Part shown: in pieces, positions 41,546 through 50,357 of the stretch
Numbering within the stretch: the stretch's first letter is position 1
Layout of the letters: each line of letters starts with the position of its first letter
Assembly: GCA_947627795.1 (NCBI GenBank)
Contig: CANQXJ010000002.1
Location: 1-64,000 of the forward strand
Source of the DNA: an uncultured Clostridia bacterium
GTDB taxonomy: Bacteria > Bacillota > Clostridia > UBA1381
DNA: 64,000 nt
Direction: 5' to 3'
Made by a program: the position numbers and the translations under genes
The notes under the pieces: model-generated
What the model was told of the DNA's origin: nothing
Databases searched by the model: none
What the model saw: the letters and a program-made list of their open reading frames with translations, nothing else

Positions 41546-44083
41546 TTATCTTTCTATCTCTTCCATGATATAACACTCGATTATATCGCCCTCTTTGACA
41601 TCATTGAAGTTTTCAATTCCCAAACCGCACTCAAAGTTTTCCGAAACCTCTCTCGCGTCGTCCTTGAATCGCTTCAAGCTGTCAATTTTGCCGTCGTGAA
41701 CAACAATTCCGTTGCGCACGATACGGATATTCGCGTTGCGGCGGATAACGCCCTGCGTAACGTAGCAGCCCGCGATAGTACCGACTCCCGAAACCTTAAA
41801 TGTCTGGCGAACCTCAGCGTAGCCGAGCATAACCTCTTTAAACTCGGGATCGAGCATACCCTTCATAGCGGCTTCAATTTCCTCTATCGCCTGATAGATT
41901 ACGCTGTAAAGCCGTATATCAACGTCCTGCTGCTCCGCCGCGCTCAGCGCGCCCGCGTCGGGACGCACGTTAAAGCCTACGATGATCGCGTTTGACGCGT
42001 TCGCGAGCATTACGTCGGATTCGTTGATCGCGCCGACGCCGCCGTGTATAGCTCTTACGCGCACCTCGTCGTTGGAGAGCTTCTCGAGCGACTGCCTAAC
42101 TGCCTCGACCGAGCCTTGAACGTCGGCTTTTATGATAACGTCAAGCTCCTTCATCTTGCCCTCGTCTATCTGACTGAACAGATTGTCGAGCGACACCTTT
42201 ACGACCTGATTGAACTTGTTCTCCTGCATTTCCTGCTTGCGCTGGAGAGCTACCTCGCGCGCGAGCTTCTCGTTATCGACAACATACATCTTATCGCCGC
42301 CCGTGGGCGCTTCGTTAAGACCGACAACCTCGACCGGAGTTGACGGAGCGGCAGTCTTTACGCGTCTGCCCTTGTCGTTTACCATAGCGCGTACATGACC
42401 TACAGCCGTTCCCGCGATTATAAAGTCGCCGACCTTAAGAGTGCCGTTCTGAACGAGCACAGTCGCGACAGGACCGCGTCCCTTATCGACCTTCGCTTCG
42501 ATTACCGTGCCTATGGCGGCTCTGTTCGGATTAGCTTTTAATTCCTGCATATCCGCGACGAGCAGGACCATTTCGAGAAGTCCGTCTATGTTGATTTTCT
42601 GTTTCGCCGATACCTCAACGCAAACCGTGTCGCCGCCCCATTCCTCGGGAACAAGGTCGTATTCCATAAGCATCTGCTTTACTCTGTCGGGGTTCGCGCC
42701 TTCTTTATCTATCTTATTTATCGCCACGATAATCGTAACTCCCGCCGCTTTCGCGTGGTTTATCGCCTCTATCGTCTGCGGCATAACGCCGTCGTCCGCC
42801 GCGACCACGAGTATAGCGACGTCCGTAACCTGCGCGCCGCGCGCTCTCATCGTCGTGAACGCTTCGTGACCTGGCGTGTCGAGGAACGTTATGATTCTGT
42901 CGTTGAGCGTTACGCTGTACGCGCCTATATGCTGAGTGATACCGCCGGCTTCGGTCGAAATAACGCTCGTGTGACGTATCGCGTCAAGCAGCGACGTTTT
43001 GCCGTGGTCTACGTGTCCCATAACAACTACTACCGGCGGACGCGGCGTTAAATCCTCGTCCTTGTCGGTTTCGTCTATGTCCATGAAAAGTCTGTCCTCT
43101 TTTGTAAGAACGACCTCCTGATTTACCTTTATGCCGAATTCGTCTCCGATAAGCTGCGCGGTCTCAAAGTCTATCGACTGATTGAGCGTAGCCATAACGC
43201 CGAGCATCATAAGCTTTTTAACGACCTCCGCGCCCGTCTTTCCCATCATCGAGGCGAACTCGCCGACCGCGATCGTTTCGGGGATCTCGATTTCGGTAAT
43301 TACTTTAGGCTTCGGCTTCTGCTTGGGCTTCGCGATAACCTTTTCGGTCTTGTCCTGCTTGCCCTTGCCCTTCTTATTATTGCGTCTCCTGCCGCCGTCC
43401 ATTCTGATATTTTCGGCGAGACTTTCAATTCTTTCGCGGCTGTCGATGCTGTCCGTCTCGATCGTGGACTGACGCGTATCGACATGGCGGCGGTGCTCCG
43501 AAGTCTTTACTATATATTCCTCGGACGTATTCGAGTGGTCAACGTTGCTTAAATCTATCTTCTGTCCGCCCTGCTTCTTTGCCTGCTTTTTCTGATGCTT
43601 TCTGCGGTCACTTTGAGCTTTTTCCTGTTTTTTAGCTTCCGGTTTTTCCTGCTTTTCCTGTTTTGCAGCTTCGGCTTTCGCCTTCTCGGCAGCCTCCTTA
43701 GCCGCTTTTTCGGCTGCTTCCTTTTTGGCTTTTTCCTTAGCCGCCTTTTCGGCTGCTTCTTTTTCGGCTTTTTCCTTAGCGGCTTTTTCCGCCGCTTCTT
43801 TAGCGGCTCTTTCAGCTTCAGCCTTTTCTTTTTCGGCTTCTTCCTTTGCAGTCCGTTCTGATTGAACGCGCTCAAGAATAGCGGCGCGCTCCGATATAAG
43901 CTCCGCCTCATCCGCCATGTTCTGCTGCGTGTAAATTTCAAATATAAGACTGATTTGCTCCTCGTTAAGCAAGCTTGCAGCGTTCTTTACGGTTACGCCG
44001 TAATCGCCGAGTTTTGCTATCATATCTTTACCTGTTATTTTAAAGCTTTTCGCGATTTCACTGAGCTTTATGGTTTCAGCCAT
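41546..44083 (-). CDS. infB: translation initiation factor IF-2
   Basis: I use ATG 44083 ([10 protein letters not shown]), 9 nt from AGAAAGG; 845 aa. Short IF2_N domain, a highly charged linker with imperfect repeats such as [20 protein letters not shown] (about 85-170), a second N-terminal helical domain, the GTPase domain with [21 protein letters not shown] and NKID, then domains II-IV. Positions initiator tRNA on the 30S subunit. The linker repeat is prone to length change. Confidence 0.96.
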   Translation of the reverse strand: MAETIKLSEIAKSFKITGKDMIAKLGDYGVTVKNAASLLNEEQISLIFEIYTQQNMADEAELISERAAILERVQSERTAKEEAEKEKAEAERAAKEAAEKAAKEKAEKEAAEKAAKEKAKKEAAEKAAKEAAEKAKAEAAKQEKQEKPEAKKQEKAQSDRRKHQKKQAKKQGGQKIDLSNVDHSNTSEEYIVKTSEHRRHVDTRQSTIETDSIDSRERIESLAENIRMDGGRRRNNKKGKGKQDKTEKVIAKPKQKPKPKVITEIEIPETIAVGEFASMMGKTGAEVVKKLMMLGVMATLNQSIDFETAQLIGDEFGIKVNQEVVLTKEDRLFMDIDETDKDEDLTPRPPVVVVMGHVDHGKTSLLDAIRHTSVISTEAGGITQHIGAYSVTLNDRIITFLDTPGHEAFTTMRARGAQVTDVAILVVAADDGVMPQTIEAINHAKAAGVTIIVAINKIDKEGANPDRVKQMLMEYDLVPEEWGGDTVCVEVSAKQKINIDGLLEMVLLVADMQELKANPNRAAIGTVIEAKVDKGRGPVATVLVQNGTLKVGDFIIAGTAVGHVRAMVNDKGRRVKTAAPSTPVEVVGLNEAPTGGDKMYVVDNEKLAREVALQRKQEMQENKFNQVVKVSLDNLFSQIDEGKMKELDVIIKADVQGSVEAVRQSLEKLSNDEVRVRAIHGGVGAINESDVMLANASNAIIVGFNVRPDAGALSAAEQQDVDIRLYSVIYQAIEEIEAAMKGMLDPEFKEVMLGYAEVRQTFKVSGVGTIAGCYVTQGVIRRNANIRIVRNGIVVHDGKIDSLKRFKDDAREVSENFECGLGIENFNDVKEGDIIECYIMEEIER

Positions 44084-44097
44084 TTTCATCATCCTTT

Positions 44098-44370
44098 CTA
44101 TATATTCCCGATCTGTACAAGCTTTTCCGCTTCTTTATAAATATCTTTCGGAACGGCGCATTTGAAATGCTTTTCTATACCCTTCTTCTTTTCGGCGAGA
44201 CGGATGCAGCTGATATTTCTGCAGATATACGCTCCCCGCCCGAACAGCTTTTTATTCATGTCGATTTTTACGCCGTTTTCAGTGCGTACGAACCTTATAA
44301 GTCCGTTCTGCGGCTGCATATTTCTGCAAGCCACGCACATTCTCTCCGGTACATGCGCCATTTCCTTCAC
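44098..44370 (-). CDS. ylxR: YlxR family RNA-binding protein
   Basis: 90 aa. [19 protein letters not shown] and [16 protein letters not shown] are the conserved YlxR (DUF448) motifs. Sits between nusA and infB; the usual ylxQ partner is absent here. Likely RNA-binding with an accessory role in transcription or RNase P function. Confidence 0.9.
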   Translation of the reverse strand: MKEMAHVPERMCVACRNMQPQNGLIRFVRTENGVKIDMNKKLFGRGAYICRNISCIRLAEKKKGIEKHFKCAVPKDIYKEAEKLVQIGNI

Positions 44371-44374
44371 CTCG

Positions 44375-45397
44375 TTATTCGGTTATAATATCTATCTTCC
44401 AGCCTGTGAGCCTTGCCGCGAGCCTTACGTTTTGTCCCGCTTTACCGATCGCGAGCGAAAGCTGATATTCCGGAACAGTTACTCTCGCGCATTTTTCTTC
44501 TGCGTTTATGTCTATTGAAACTACGTTTGACGGGCTGAGACTTGCCGCTATAAATTCCGCCGGATCCTCGCTCCATTTTACTATGTCAATTTTCTCATTG
44601 CCCAATTCGTCGCCTATGTTTTGAACGCGTGTTCCTTTAGGACCTATGCATGAGCCTTGAGCGTCTATGTTCGGATCGTTCGAGTATACCGCGATTTTTG
44701 TCCGTGAGCCGCCCTCGCGCGCTATGCCCTTTATTTCCACGATTCCGTCCGCAATTTCGGGAACCTCCGTTTCAAACAATCTCCTTACAAGTCCGGGATG
44801 TGTTCTTGACAGAATTATCTGCGTTCCGCGAGAGGAGTTTCTCACCTCGCTCACATAGCATTTTATAGTTTTTCCGACTTCGTAATGCTCTCCCGGAACC
44901 TGCTCGTGAGCAGGCATAAACGCTTCGAGCTTTCCTATATCAACGTATACGTTTCCGCGTTCTATTCTTTCGATAGGACCGCTTACAATATCGTTTGTTT
45001 TTTCTGTGAATTCGCTGTATAATATGCCGCGCTCCGCTTCTCTGAGCCTTTGCGTTACCACCTGCTTCGCTGTCATGGCGCTTATTCTGCCGAAATTTTT
45101 CGGCGTTACTTCAAGCGTTACAAGATCTCCTATTTGGTACTGCGGGAAAATCTTTTTCGCGTCCTCCAAAGAAATCTGCTCGACGTCGTTTTCGACCTTC
45201 TCAACGACTTCCTTTTGCGCCATTACTCGTATATTGCCGGTTTCGCGGTCAATGAGCACCGTTACGTTCTGGGCTGAGTTAAAGTTCTTTTTATATGCGG
45301 CGACGAGCGCCGCGTCAAGGGCATCCAGGATTATGTCCTGGCTTATGCCTTTTTCCTCGCAAAGCTCCATCAAAGCTTCCATAAATTCCTGATTCAT
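44375..45397 (-). CDS. nusA: transcription termination/antitermination factor NusA
   Basis: 340 aa, the short Firmicute form without C-terminal acidic repeats. N-terminal RNA polymerase-binding domain (about 1-130), S1 (about 135-200), then two KH domains with GIAREGGSRTKIAVYS and CIGPKGTRVQNI. Modulates pausing and termination. Between rimP and ylxR. Confidence 0.95.
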   Translation of the reverse strand: MNQEFMEALMELCEEKGISQDIILDALDAALVAAYKKNFNSAQNVTVLIDRETGNIRVMAQKEVVEKVENDVEQISLEDAKKIFPQYQIGDLVTLEVTPKNFGRISAMTAKQVVTQRLREAERGILYSEFTEKTNDIVSGPIERIERGNVYVDIGKLEAFMPAHEQVPGEHYEVGKTIKCYVSEVRNSSRGTQIILSRTHPGLVRRLFETEVPEIADGIVEIKGIAREGGSRTKIAVYSNDPNIDAQGSCIGPKGTRVQNIGDELGNEKIDIVKWSEDPAEFIAASLSPSNVVSIDINAEEKCARVTVPEYQLSLAIGKAGQNVRLAARLTGWKIDIITE

Positions 45398-45415
45398 TTT
45401 TATTCGCGTCCTTTC

Positions 45416-45880
45416 TCAAAACCTGAATGATAATTTTATATATGCCGCCTGTTTGACGGGGATTTCAATCGTTTTATCCCCGCGGGCGATAATTGCCGTT
45501 TTGTTTTCGTAGCCTGTAAGCGTGCCCGTAAATTCCTTCGCGCCGTCGTCAAGAGCCTTAAAGAGCTTCACGTCGACCTCGCGTCCGATATAGTATTTAA
45601 ATTCCCTGTCCTTCGCGAGCCGCCTGTCAATACCGGGGGAGGAAACCTCCAGCACATAGTTTCCCTCGATGGGGTCGGCTGCGTCGAGCGCCGTCTCAAC
45701 CGCTTTTGAAAACGCTTCGCACTCGTCTATGCCCACTCCTCCTTCGCGGTCTATATAAAAGCACAGGGCATAGCCGTCCGGACGCTTTTCATACGATGCG
45801 TCCACGATATAAACCCCCTGTTCCTCCGCGACAGGCTCGCCTAAGGCAAGAGCTGTTTTTTCTATTTCCTTAGAAGTCAT
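45416..45880 (-). CDS. rimP: ribosome maturation factor RimP
   Basis: 154 aa. IDREGGVGIDECEAFSKAVE and VLEVSSPGIDRRL are RimP signatures. First gene of the long minus-strand translation/maturation run. The start has a CGGAGGTAA site. Confidence 0.94.
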   Translation of the reverse strand: MTSKEIEKTALALGEPVAEEQGVYIVDASYEKRPDGYALCFYIDREGGVGIDECEAFSKAVETALDAADPIEGNYVLEVSSPGIDRRLAKDREFKYYIGREVDVKLFKALDDGAKEFTGTLTGYENKTAIIARGDKTIEIPVKQAAYIKLSFRF

Positions 45881-45914
45881 TTACTTACCTCCGAAAAATT
45901 TAATTCTACAAATC

Positions 45915-45940
45915 GAAAGAGTGGGCAAACCCACTCTTTC
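45915..45940. terminator. stem-loop upstream of rimP
   Basis: 11-bp perfect stem GAAAGAGTGGG / CCCACTCTTTC with CAAA loop in the rimP leader. Without a T tract it is either a leader structure or the end of the opposite-side transcript. Confidence 0.45.
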
Positions 45941-45966
45941 TGAATAAACAATATTCCGATACACAC

Positions 45967-45995
45967 ATTATATCATGTTAATGACAATATTGCAA
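45967..45995 (-). promoter_or_regulatory. promoter of the rimP-nusA-infB run
   Basis: Minus strand TTGCAA, 17-bp spacer, TATAAT, about 85 bp upstream of rimP. Confidence 0.75.
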
Positions 45996-46031
45996 GTATT
46001 TTTTTTTATATTTTGTAAATTTTTTTATGTA

Positions 46032-47375
46032 TTAATAATCACTGTCATCATAGCCGGATTCATCATAATCTTCATCCGAGTAGTCTGTATCATCATAATC
46101 GCTCTCCGAATCGTAACCGTCAAGGCTGCCGCTGCCTGAATAAATATCGTAATCATAATCCGAATCATTGCTTTCGTTATCCCGGTTTGTTTCATATGAC
46201 GCCTGTTCGGAATAGCTTGAATTGCCGGAATCATTTCCGGAGTAATCGGTATCCGTCGAGTCAGCAGAACTGTAAGAATATCCGGATGAGCCCGATGACG
46301 AGCCTGACGATTCGTCGTAGTCGATATATCCGTCATCATCGCTGTCAAAGTCATCACCGTACATATCGGTGAGATTGGGATTTTCTATAGTCAGGTTGTC
46401 CGCAGGATAACCGAATACCGTCTGCACAAGCTCGCGCGTGGCTTCGAGGTCAACCTCCCATACGTCCTGTGTCGCTCCGTCGAGAACATACTTGTCAAAA
46501 TGTCCCGGAAGCTCGTATGAGGTTATTTTATCACTGCTGAAATCAGCTGCGTATTTTGAATATTTAACTACGTCCTTAACTGTGAGATTTGTCTTAACCT
46601 CCTCGCTTATCGCTTTGAAAATCGCGGGAATTTTAAGCACCAGCCCCGCGTTTACCTTTTGGTCAACAACAGCTTTTATAAACTCCTGCTGCAGCTTCAT
46701 TCGGCTTCCGTCGCCGTCGAAGTAGCCGCCGATATAGCCGCCCCTGCCGTCGTTTAAGTCGGAATCCCAGTTGCCGTGGCGGAAACGCATAACCCATACC
46801 GCCTGTGAACCGTTTAAGCCGTACGTTCCGGGAGGAAGGTCTATATGAAGGCTTTGTACCGGGTCGTCATATACCATACCTTGTCCGTCCCCGCAGATGT
46901 CGGGGATGGTAAATTCAATCGGACCGAGCTCGTTTATTACGTGCGCCACTCCGTCGAGCGAGAAGTCTATATAGTAGTTAATCGGAATACCCGTAATTCT
47001 CGTGACCGCCTCAACCGTCGCCTCCGCTCCGCCGATTTTTCCGTTTGTCATATACGCGTGAGCCGCGTTTATTTTCTGATAACGGTTACCGACGAACATT
47101 CTCGTGTCGCGCGGAATTGAGAGCATATTTACGGTGCCTGTTTCGGTATTATACTGCGCAAGCATAATTGCGTCCGTGCGAAGCCCGTCCATATCGGTGC
47201 ACATCAGCAGCACGTTTATTTTGCCTGTTCCGGTGTCAACGGTTGCCGTGTTCGTGTCGTCGGCAAGGGACTCTCCCGTGTCGAAATTCATTCCTAGGCA
47301 AATAAAAGCCGCCGCGGCTACTACCGCAAGAGAAATGCCGAGCACCTGAAAATATCGTTTTATGTTAAATTTCAT
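46032..47375 (-). CDS. LytR-CpsA-Psr family wall-polymer ligase with acidic tail
   Basis: I use ATG 47375 (MKFNIKRYFQ) after AAGGAG; 447 aa. One N-terminal membrane anchor (about 8-29), then the LCP catalytic domain: LLMCTDMDGLRTDAIMLAQ, SIPRDTRMFV and NAAHAYMTNG. LCP enzymes transfer teichoic acid or capsule polymers onto peptidoglycan. The last ~100 residues are low-complexity Asp/Ser/Tyr/Gly (for example DYDDTDYSDEDYDESGYDD), highly acidic and unusual for the family; such a tail outside the membrane could bind cations. Confidence 0.88.
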   Translation of the reverse strand: MKFNIKRYFQVLGISLAVVAAAAFICLGMNFDTGESLADDTNTATVDTGTGKINVLLMCTDMDGLRTDAIMLAQYNTETGTVNMLSIPRDTRMFVGNRYQKINAAHAYMTNGKIGGAEATVEAVTRITGIPINYYIDFSLDGVAHVINELGPIEFTIPDICGDGQGMVYDDPVQSLHIDLPPGTYGLNGSQAVWVMRFRHGNWDSDLNDGRGGYIGGYFDGDGSRMKLQQEFIKAVVDQKVNAGLVLKIPAIFKAISEEVKTNLTVKDVVKYSKYAADFSSDKITSYELPGHFDKYVLDGATQDVWEVDLEATRELVQTVFGYPADNLTIENPNLTDMYGDDFDSDDDGYIDYDESSGSSSGSSGYSYSSADSTDTDYSGNDSGNSSYSEQASYETNRDNESNDSDYDYDIYSGSGSLDGYDSESDYDDTDYSDEDYDESGYDDSDY

Positions 47376-47421
47376 CTTAAAATTCTCCTTAAATGCTTTA
47401 ACAATGCAGTTACACACCATA

Positions 47422-47427
47422 ATTATA
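47422..47427 (-). promoter_or_regulatory. extended -10 promoter of the LCP gene
   Basis: TGCTATAAT on the minus strand, about 47 bp upstream of the start; no convincing -35. Confidence 0.5.
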
Positions 47428-47510
47428 GCACAATAATTTTTGTAATGCTATAGAAAAACTATGAACAATATATTACATTTTGGTTACAGCATTGACATAT
47501 TTTACTGTGT

Positions 47511-48137
47511 TTATACGTTTCTTTTTTCGGCTTCAGCTTTGGAGAACGTGCAGCCGCAATAGTTTTGGCGGTATAAACCATACTCTGCGGAAAGCTCGCA
47601 GGAACGTTTGTAACCGTTTCGTTTTTTGAAGTCGGAGAAAAGATAATTAACATCGTATTCGGCGGACAGCTTTGCGCCGATTTCGTTTAATTTCTGCGCG
47701 TTTTTGTGCGGACTTATTGAGAGAGTTGTTGTGAAATAGTCCGCACCGAGCTCATTCGCTTTTTCAGCCGCTTTTCTCATACGCAGCTCGTAGCATTTAA
47801 AGCACCGCTCTCCGCCCTCGGGCAGATCCTCAAGCCCGCGCGAAATTTCCGAAAATCTCTCGGGATCGTACTCGCCCTCGATAAATTTCACCTCACCCTT
47901 CAGCGGCATTTCCGAAATAAGCCGCTTAAGCTCGTTCACGCGGTGTTCAAACTCGGACGCGGGAGAAATGTTGGGGTTATAATAAAAAACCGTAATATCA
48001 AAAATACCGCTCAGATATTCAAGCACGTAGCTCGAGCACGGCGCGCAGCACGCGTGGAGCAAGAGCGACGGCGTTTTTTCGGCGGCTTGTATGTCCTTTA
48101 TTGTTTTATCGAGTATTATCTGATAATTTTCCTTCAT
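47511..48137 (-). CDS. queH: epoxyqueuosine reductase QueH
   Basis: 208 aa. LLHACCAPCSSYVLEYL at the N-terminus and CFKCYELRM and YCGCTFS further on supply the cysteines for the Fe-S cluster and active site of QueH (DUF208). It performs the last step in queuosine synthesis for GUN tRNAs. Monocistronic on the minus strand. Confidence 0.9.
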   Translation of the reverse strand: MKENYQIILDKTIKDIQAAEKTPSLLLHACCAPCSSYVLEYLSGIFDITVFYYNPNISPASEFEHRVNELKRLISEMPLKGEVKFIEGEYDPERFSEISRGLEDLPEGGERCFKCYELRMRKAAEKANELGADYFTTTLSISPHKNAQKLNEIGAKLSAEYDVNYLFSDFKKRNGYKRSCELSAEYGLYRQNYCGCTFSKAEAEKRNV

Positions 48138-48173
48138 ATTTTTATAAGAAGCCTTTCCTGATTTATGAACACA

Positions 48174-48202
48174 ATTTTATCATATTTTTATATGAATGTA
48201 AA
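48174..48202 (-). promoter_or_regulatory. promoter of queH
   Basis: Minus strand TTTACA, 17-bp spacer, TAAAAT. Confidence 0.6.
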
Positions 48203-48218
48203 TAATCAAATCAATTTA

Positions 48219-48247
48219 TTGCAATTATTATTTTAATGTGATATAAT
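48219..48247 (+). promoter_or_regulatory. promoter of murT-gatD
   Basis: TTGCAA, 17-bp spacer, TATAAT, 36 bp before the murT start; back to back with the queH promoter. Confidence 0.75.
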
Positions 48248-48282
48248 TAACCCGAATATGAAATCGAAAGGAATTTATCGAA

Positions 48283-49623
48283 ATGAGAAAGCTTTTGGCG
48301 GTATGGCTGGGCAAGGCGCTCACTATAGCCGGTAGAATGATAGGAAAGAAATCATCGTCAAGCCCGGGCGAATACGCTTTAAAAATATGTCCCAATCTCG
48401 TTAAAGGGCTTAACAAGCATATAAAAAAGGGAATAATCGTAACCTGCGGCACGAACGGCAAGACCACAACGAACAATCTGCTCTGCTCCGCGCTTGAAGC
48501 AAAGGGCTATAAGGTGCTCTGCAACCGTCTCGGCGCGAATATGCTGAACGGCATTGCCACGACCATAATTCAGGCTTCGGACATATTCGGCAGATTTTCC
48601 GCCGATTACGCATGCCTCGAGGTGGACGAAGCGTACACGCCGATTATCTTCGACCACTTCAAGCCCGACGTAATGGTAATAACGAATCTTTTCCGCGACC
48701 AGCTCGACCGCTACGGTGAGATCGATATTACGACTTCGATAATAAAGCGCGCGATAGCGAAAGCGCCGAATCTGAAAATAATATTAAACGGCGACGATCC
48801 TCTCTGCGTGCAGTTCGGCAAGGAAAAGAACGTAACGCCGTACTACTACGGCATTTCCGAAAAGGTGCTGCCGCAGCTCGACGACACAAAGGAGGGGCGT
48901 TTCTGCCCCGTGTGCGGCGAGGAGCAGAAGTACCGCTTTTACCACTACAGCCAGCTCGGCGATTTCTATTGTCCGCACTGCGGCTTTAAGCGTCCGAAAA
49001 TTGACTTTGAGGTAAAGAATGTCGTTCTCCAGCCCAAAATGAAATTTACTATAAACGGACAGCCGATGGAGATAAATTACAAGGGTTTCTACAATATATA
49101 TAATCTCGTGGCGGTATACGGCGCGATGACGGCTCTCGGCGAGAGCACGGATGACTTCGCGGCGCTTCTCACAGGCTACAAGCCGCAGATAGGCAGAATG
49201 CAGGAATTCGATTTGGGCAAGCCCGTTATTTTGAGTCTTTCAAAAAATCCGGCGGGCTTCAATCAGGCAATCGCGACGGTAAACACCGATAAGCGGCTCA
49301 AAGATGTGATAATAGCGATAAACGACAAGGCGAACGACGGGCGCGACGTTTCGTGGCTCTGGGACGTTGATTTTGATAAAATAGCCGACAGAAACATGAA
49401 CACGCTCACCACAACGGGTATACGCGTGTGGGATATAAGTCTCAGGTTCAAATACGCGGGAATAAACCCCGACCACATGACAAGCAGTATGCACGAGGCG
49501 GTGGAGCGGTGCCTGAGCACCGGCTCGGAGGTCGTGTACGTGCTCGTAAACTACACCGCGCTTTATCCCACGGAAGCCGTGCTTAACGATTTTGTGAAAA
49601 AGACGGGGAGGGAAGAAAAATGA
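48283..49623 (+). CDS. murT: lipid II isoglutaminyl synthase, MurT subunit
   Basis: 446 aa. Mur ligase ATP-binding VTCGTNGKTTTNNLL, EVDEAYTP, a Cys4 zinc-ribbon insertion (CPVCGEEQKY ... CPHCGFKRP) and the C-terminal MurT domain (DUF1727). With GatD it amidates the glutamate of lipid II, a Gram-positive trait needed for cross-linking. Overlaps gatD by 4 bp. Confidence 0.94.
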   Translation: MRKLLAVWLGKALTIAGRMIGKKSSSSPGEYALKICPNLVKGLNKHIKKGIIVTCGTNGKTTTNNLLCSALEAKGYKVLCNRLGANMLNGIATTIIQASDIFGRFSADYACLEVDEAYTPIIFDHFKPDVMVITNLFRDQLDRYGEIDITTSIIKRAIAKAPNLKIILNGDDPLCVQFGKEKNVTPYYYGISEKVLPQLDDTKEGRFCPVCGEEQKYRFYHYSQLGDFYCPHCGFKRPKIDFEVKNVVLQPKMKFTINGQPMEINYKGFYNIYNLVAVYGAMTALGESTDDFAALLTGYKPQIGRMQEFDLGKPVILSLSKNPAGFNQAIATVNTDKRLKDVIIAINDKANDGRDVSWLWDVDFDKIADRNMNTLTTTGIRVWDISLRFKYAGINPDHMTSSMHEAVERCLSTGSEVVYVLVNYTALYPTEAVLNDFVKKTGREEK

Positions 49624-50345
49624 AAATAAAAATTCTTCATCTATATCCCGACCTGCTGAATCTCTACGGCGACAAGGGAAATATAGAATGTATGCGTATG
49701 CGCCTCGTATGGCGCGGGATCGACGCGGAGGTCGTGAAATACACCTGCGAGGACACGGGCTTCGATTTGTCGGACATCGACATAGTGTTCGTCGGCGGCG
49801 GCTCGGACAGGGAGCAGAAAATAGTCTGCCACCGACTGCTCGAACATAAGAAGGATTTACAGGAATACGTAGAAAACGGCGGCGCGCTCGTCGCGGTGTG
49901 CGGCGGGTACCAGCTTTTGGGCAAATACTATAAATTAGAGGACGAAACGATAGAAGGGCTTGACATACTCGATATATACACCGAACAGGGCAAAAAGCGC
50001 CTTATAGGAAACATAGTGCTGAAGTCTGATTTTATAGATCAGAAGATAGTAGGATTCGAGAACCACGGCGGGCGCACATATATAGGCAAGCACATGCCGC
50101 TCGGAAAGGTTCTGTATGGTTACGGAAACGAGGAAAAGTCGGGCGCGGAGGGCGTTATATACAAAAACGTAATAGCGACGTACCTGCACGGACCGCTGTT
50201 CCCGAAAAACCCGCAGCTTTGTGATTACGTACTGACTGCGGCGCTGAAGAAGAAATACCCCGATTTTACGGAGCTTGCGCCGCTTGACGACAGCCTGGAA
50301 AACACGGCGAATAAATATATTGTTGATAGGTTTAAATCAGATTAG
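49620..50345 (+). CDS. gatD: lipid II isoglutaminyl synthase, GatD glutaminase subunit
   Basis: 241 aa, class I amidotransferase fold of the CobB/CobQ type. Nucleophile Cys in AVCGGYQLLGKYY and catalytic His in ATYLHGPLFPKNP are present. It supplies ammonia to MurT. Confidence 0.94.
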   Translation: MKIKILHLYPDLLNLYGDKGNIECMRMRLVWRGIDAEVVKYTCEDTGFDLSDIDIVFVGGGSDREQKIVCHRLLEHKKDLQEYVENGGALVAVCGGYQLLGKYYKLEDETIEGLDILDIYTEQGKKRLIGNIVLKSDFIDQKIVGFENHGGRTYIGKHMPLGKVLYGYGNEEKSGAEGVIYKNVIATYLHGPLFPKNPQLCDYVLTAALKKKYPDFTELAPLDDSLENTANKYIVDRFKSD

Positions 50346-50357
50346 GATTGATGGAAA

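Noticed and set aside
43595-43861. Phe-rich plus-strand ORF that looks like a membrane protein
   Set aside because: It is the antisense of the Lys/Glu/Ala repeats in IF-2 (AAG/GAA read as CTT/TTC).
46025-46357. 110-codon minus-strand ORF overlapping the LCP tail
   Set aside because: Out-of-frame reading of the Asp/Ser/Tyr repeat; no start signal.
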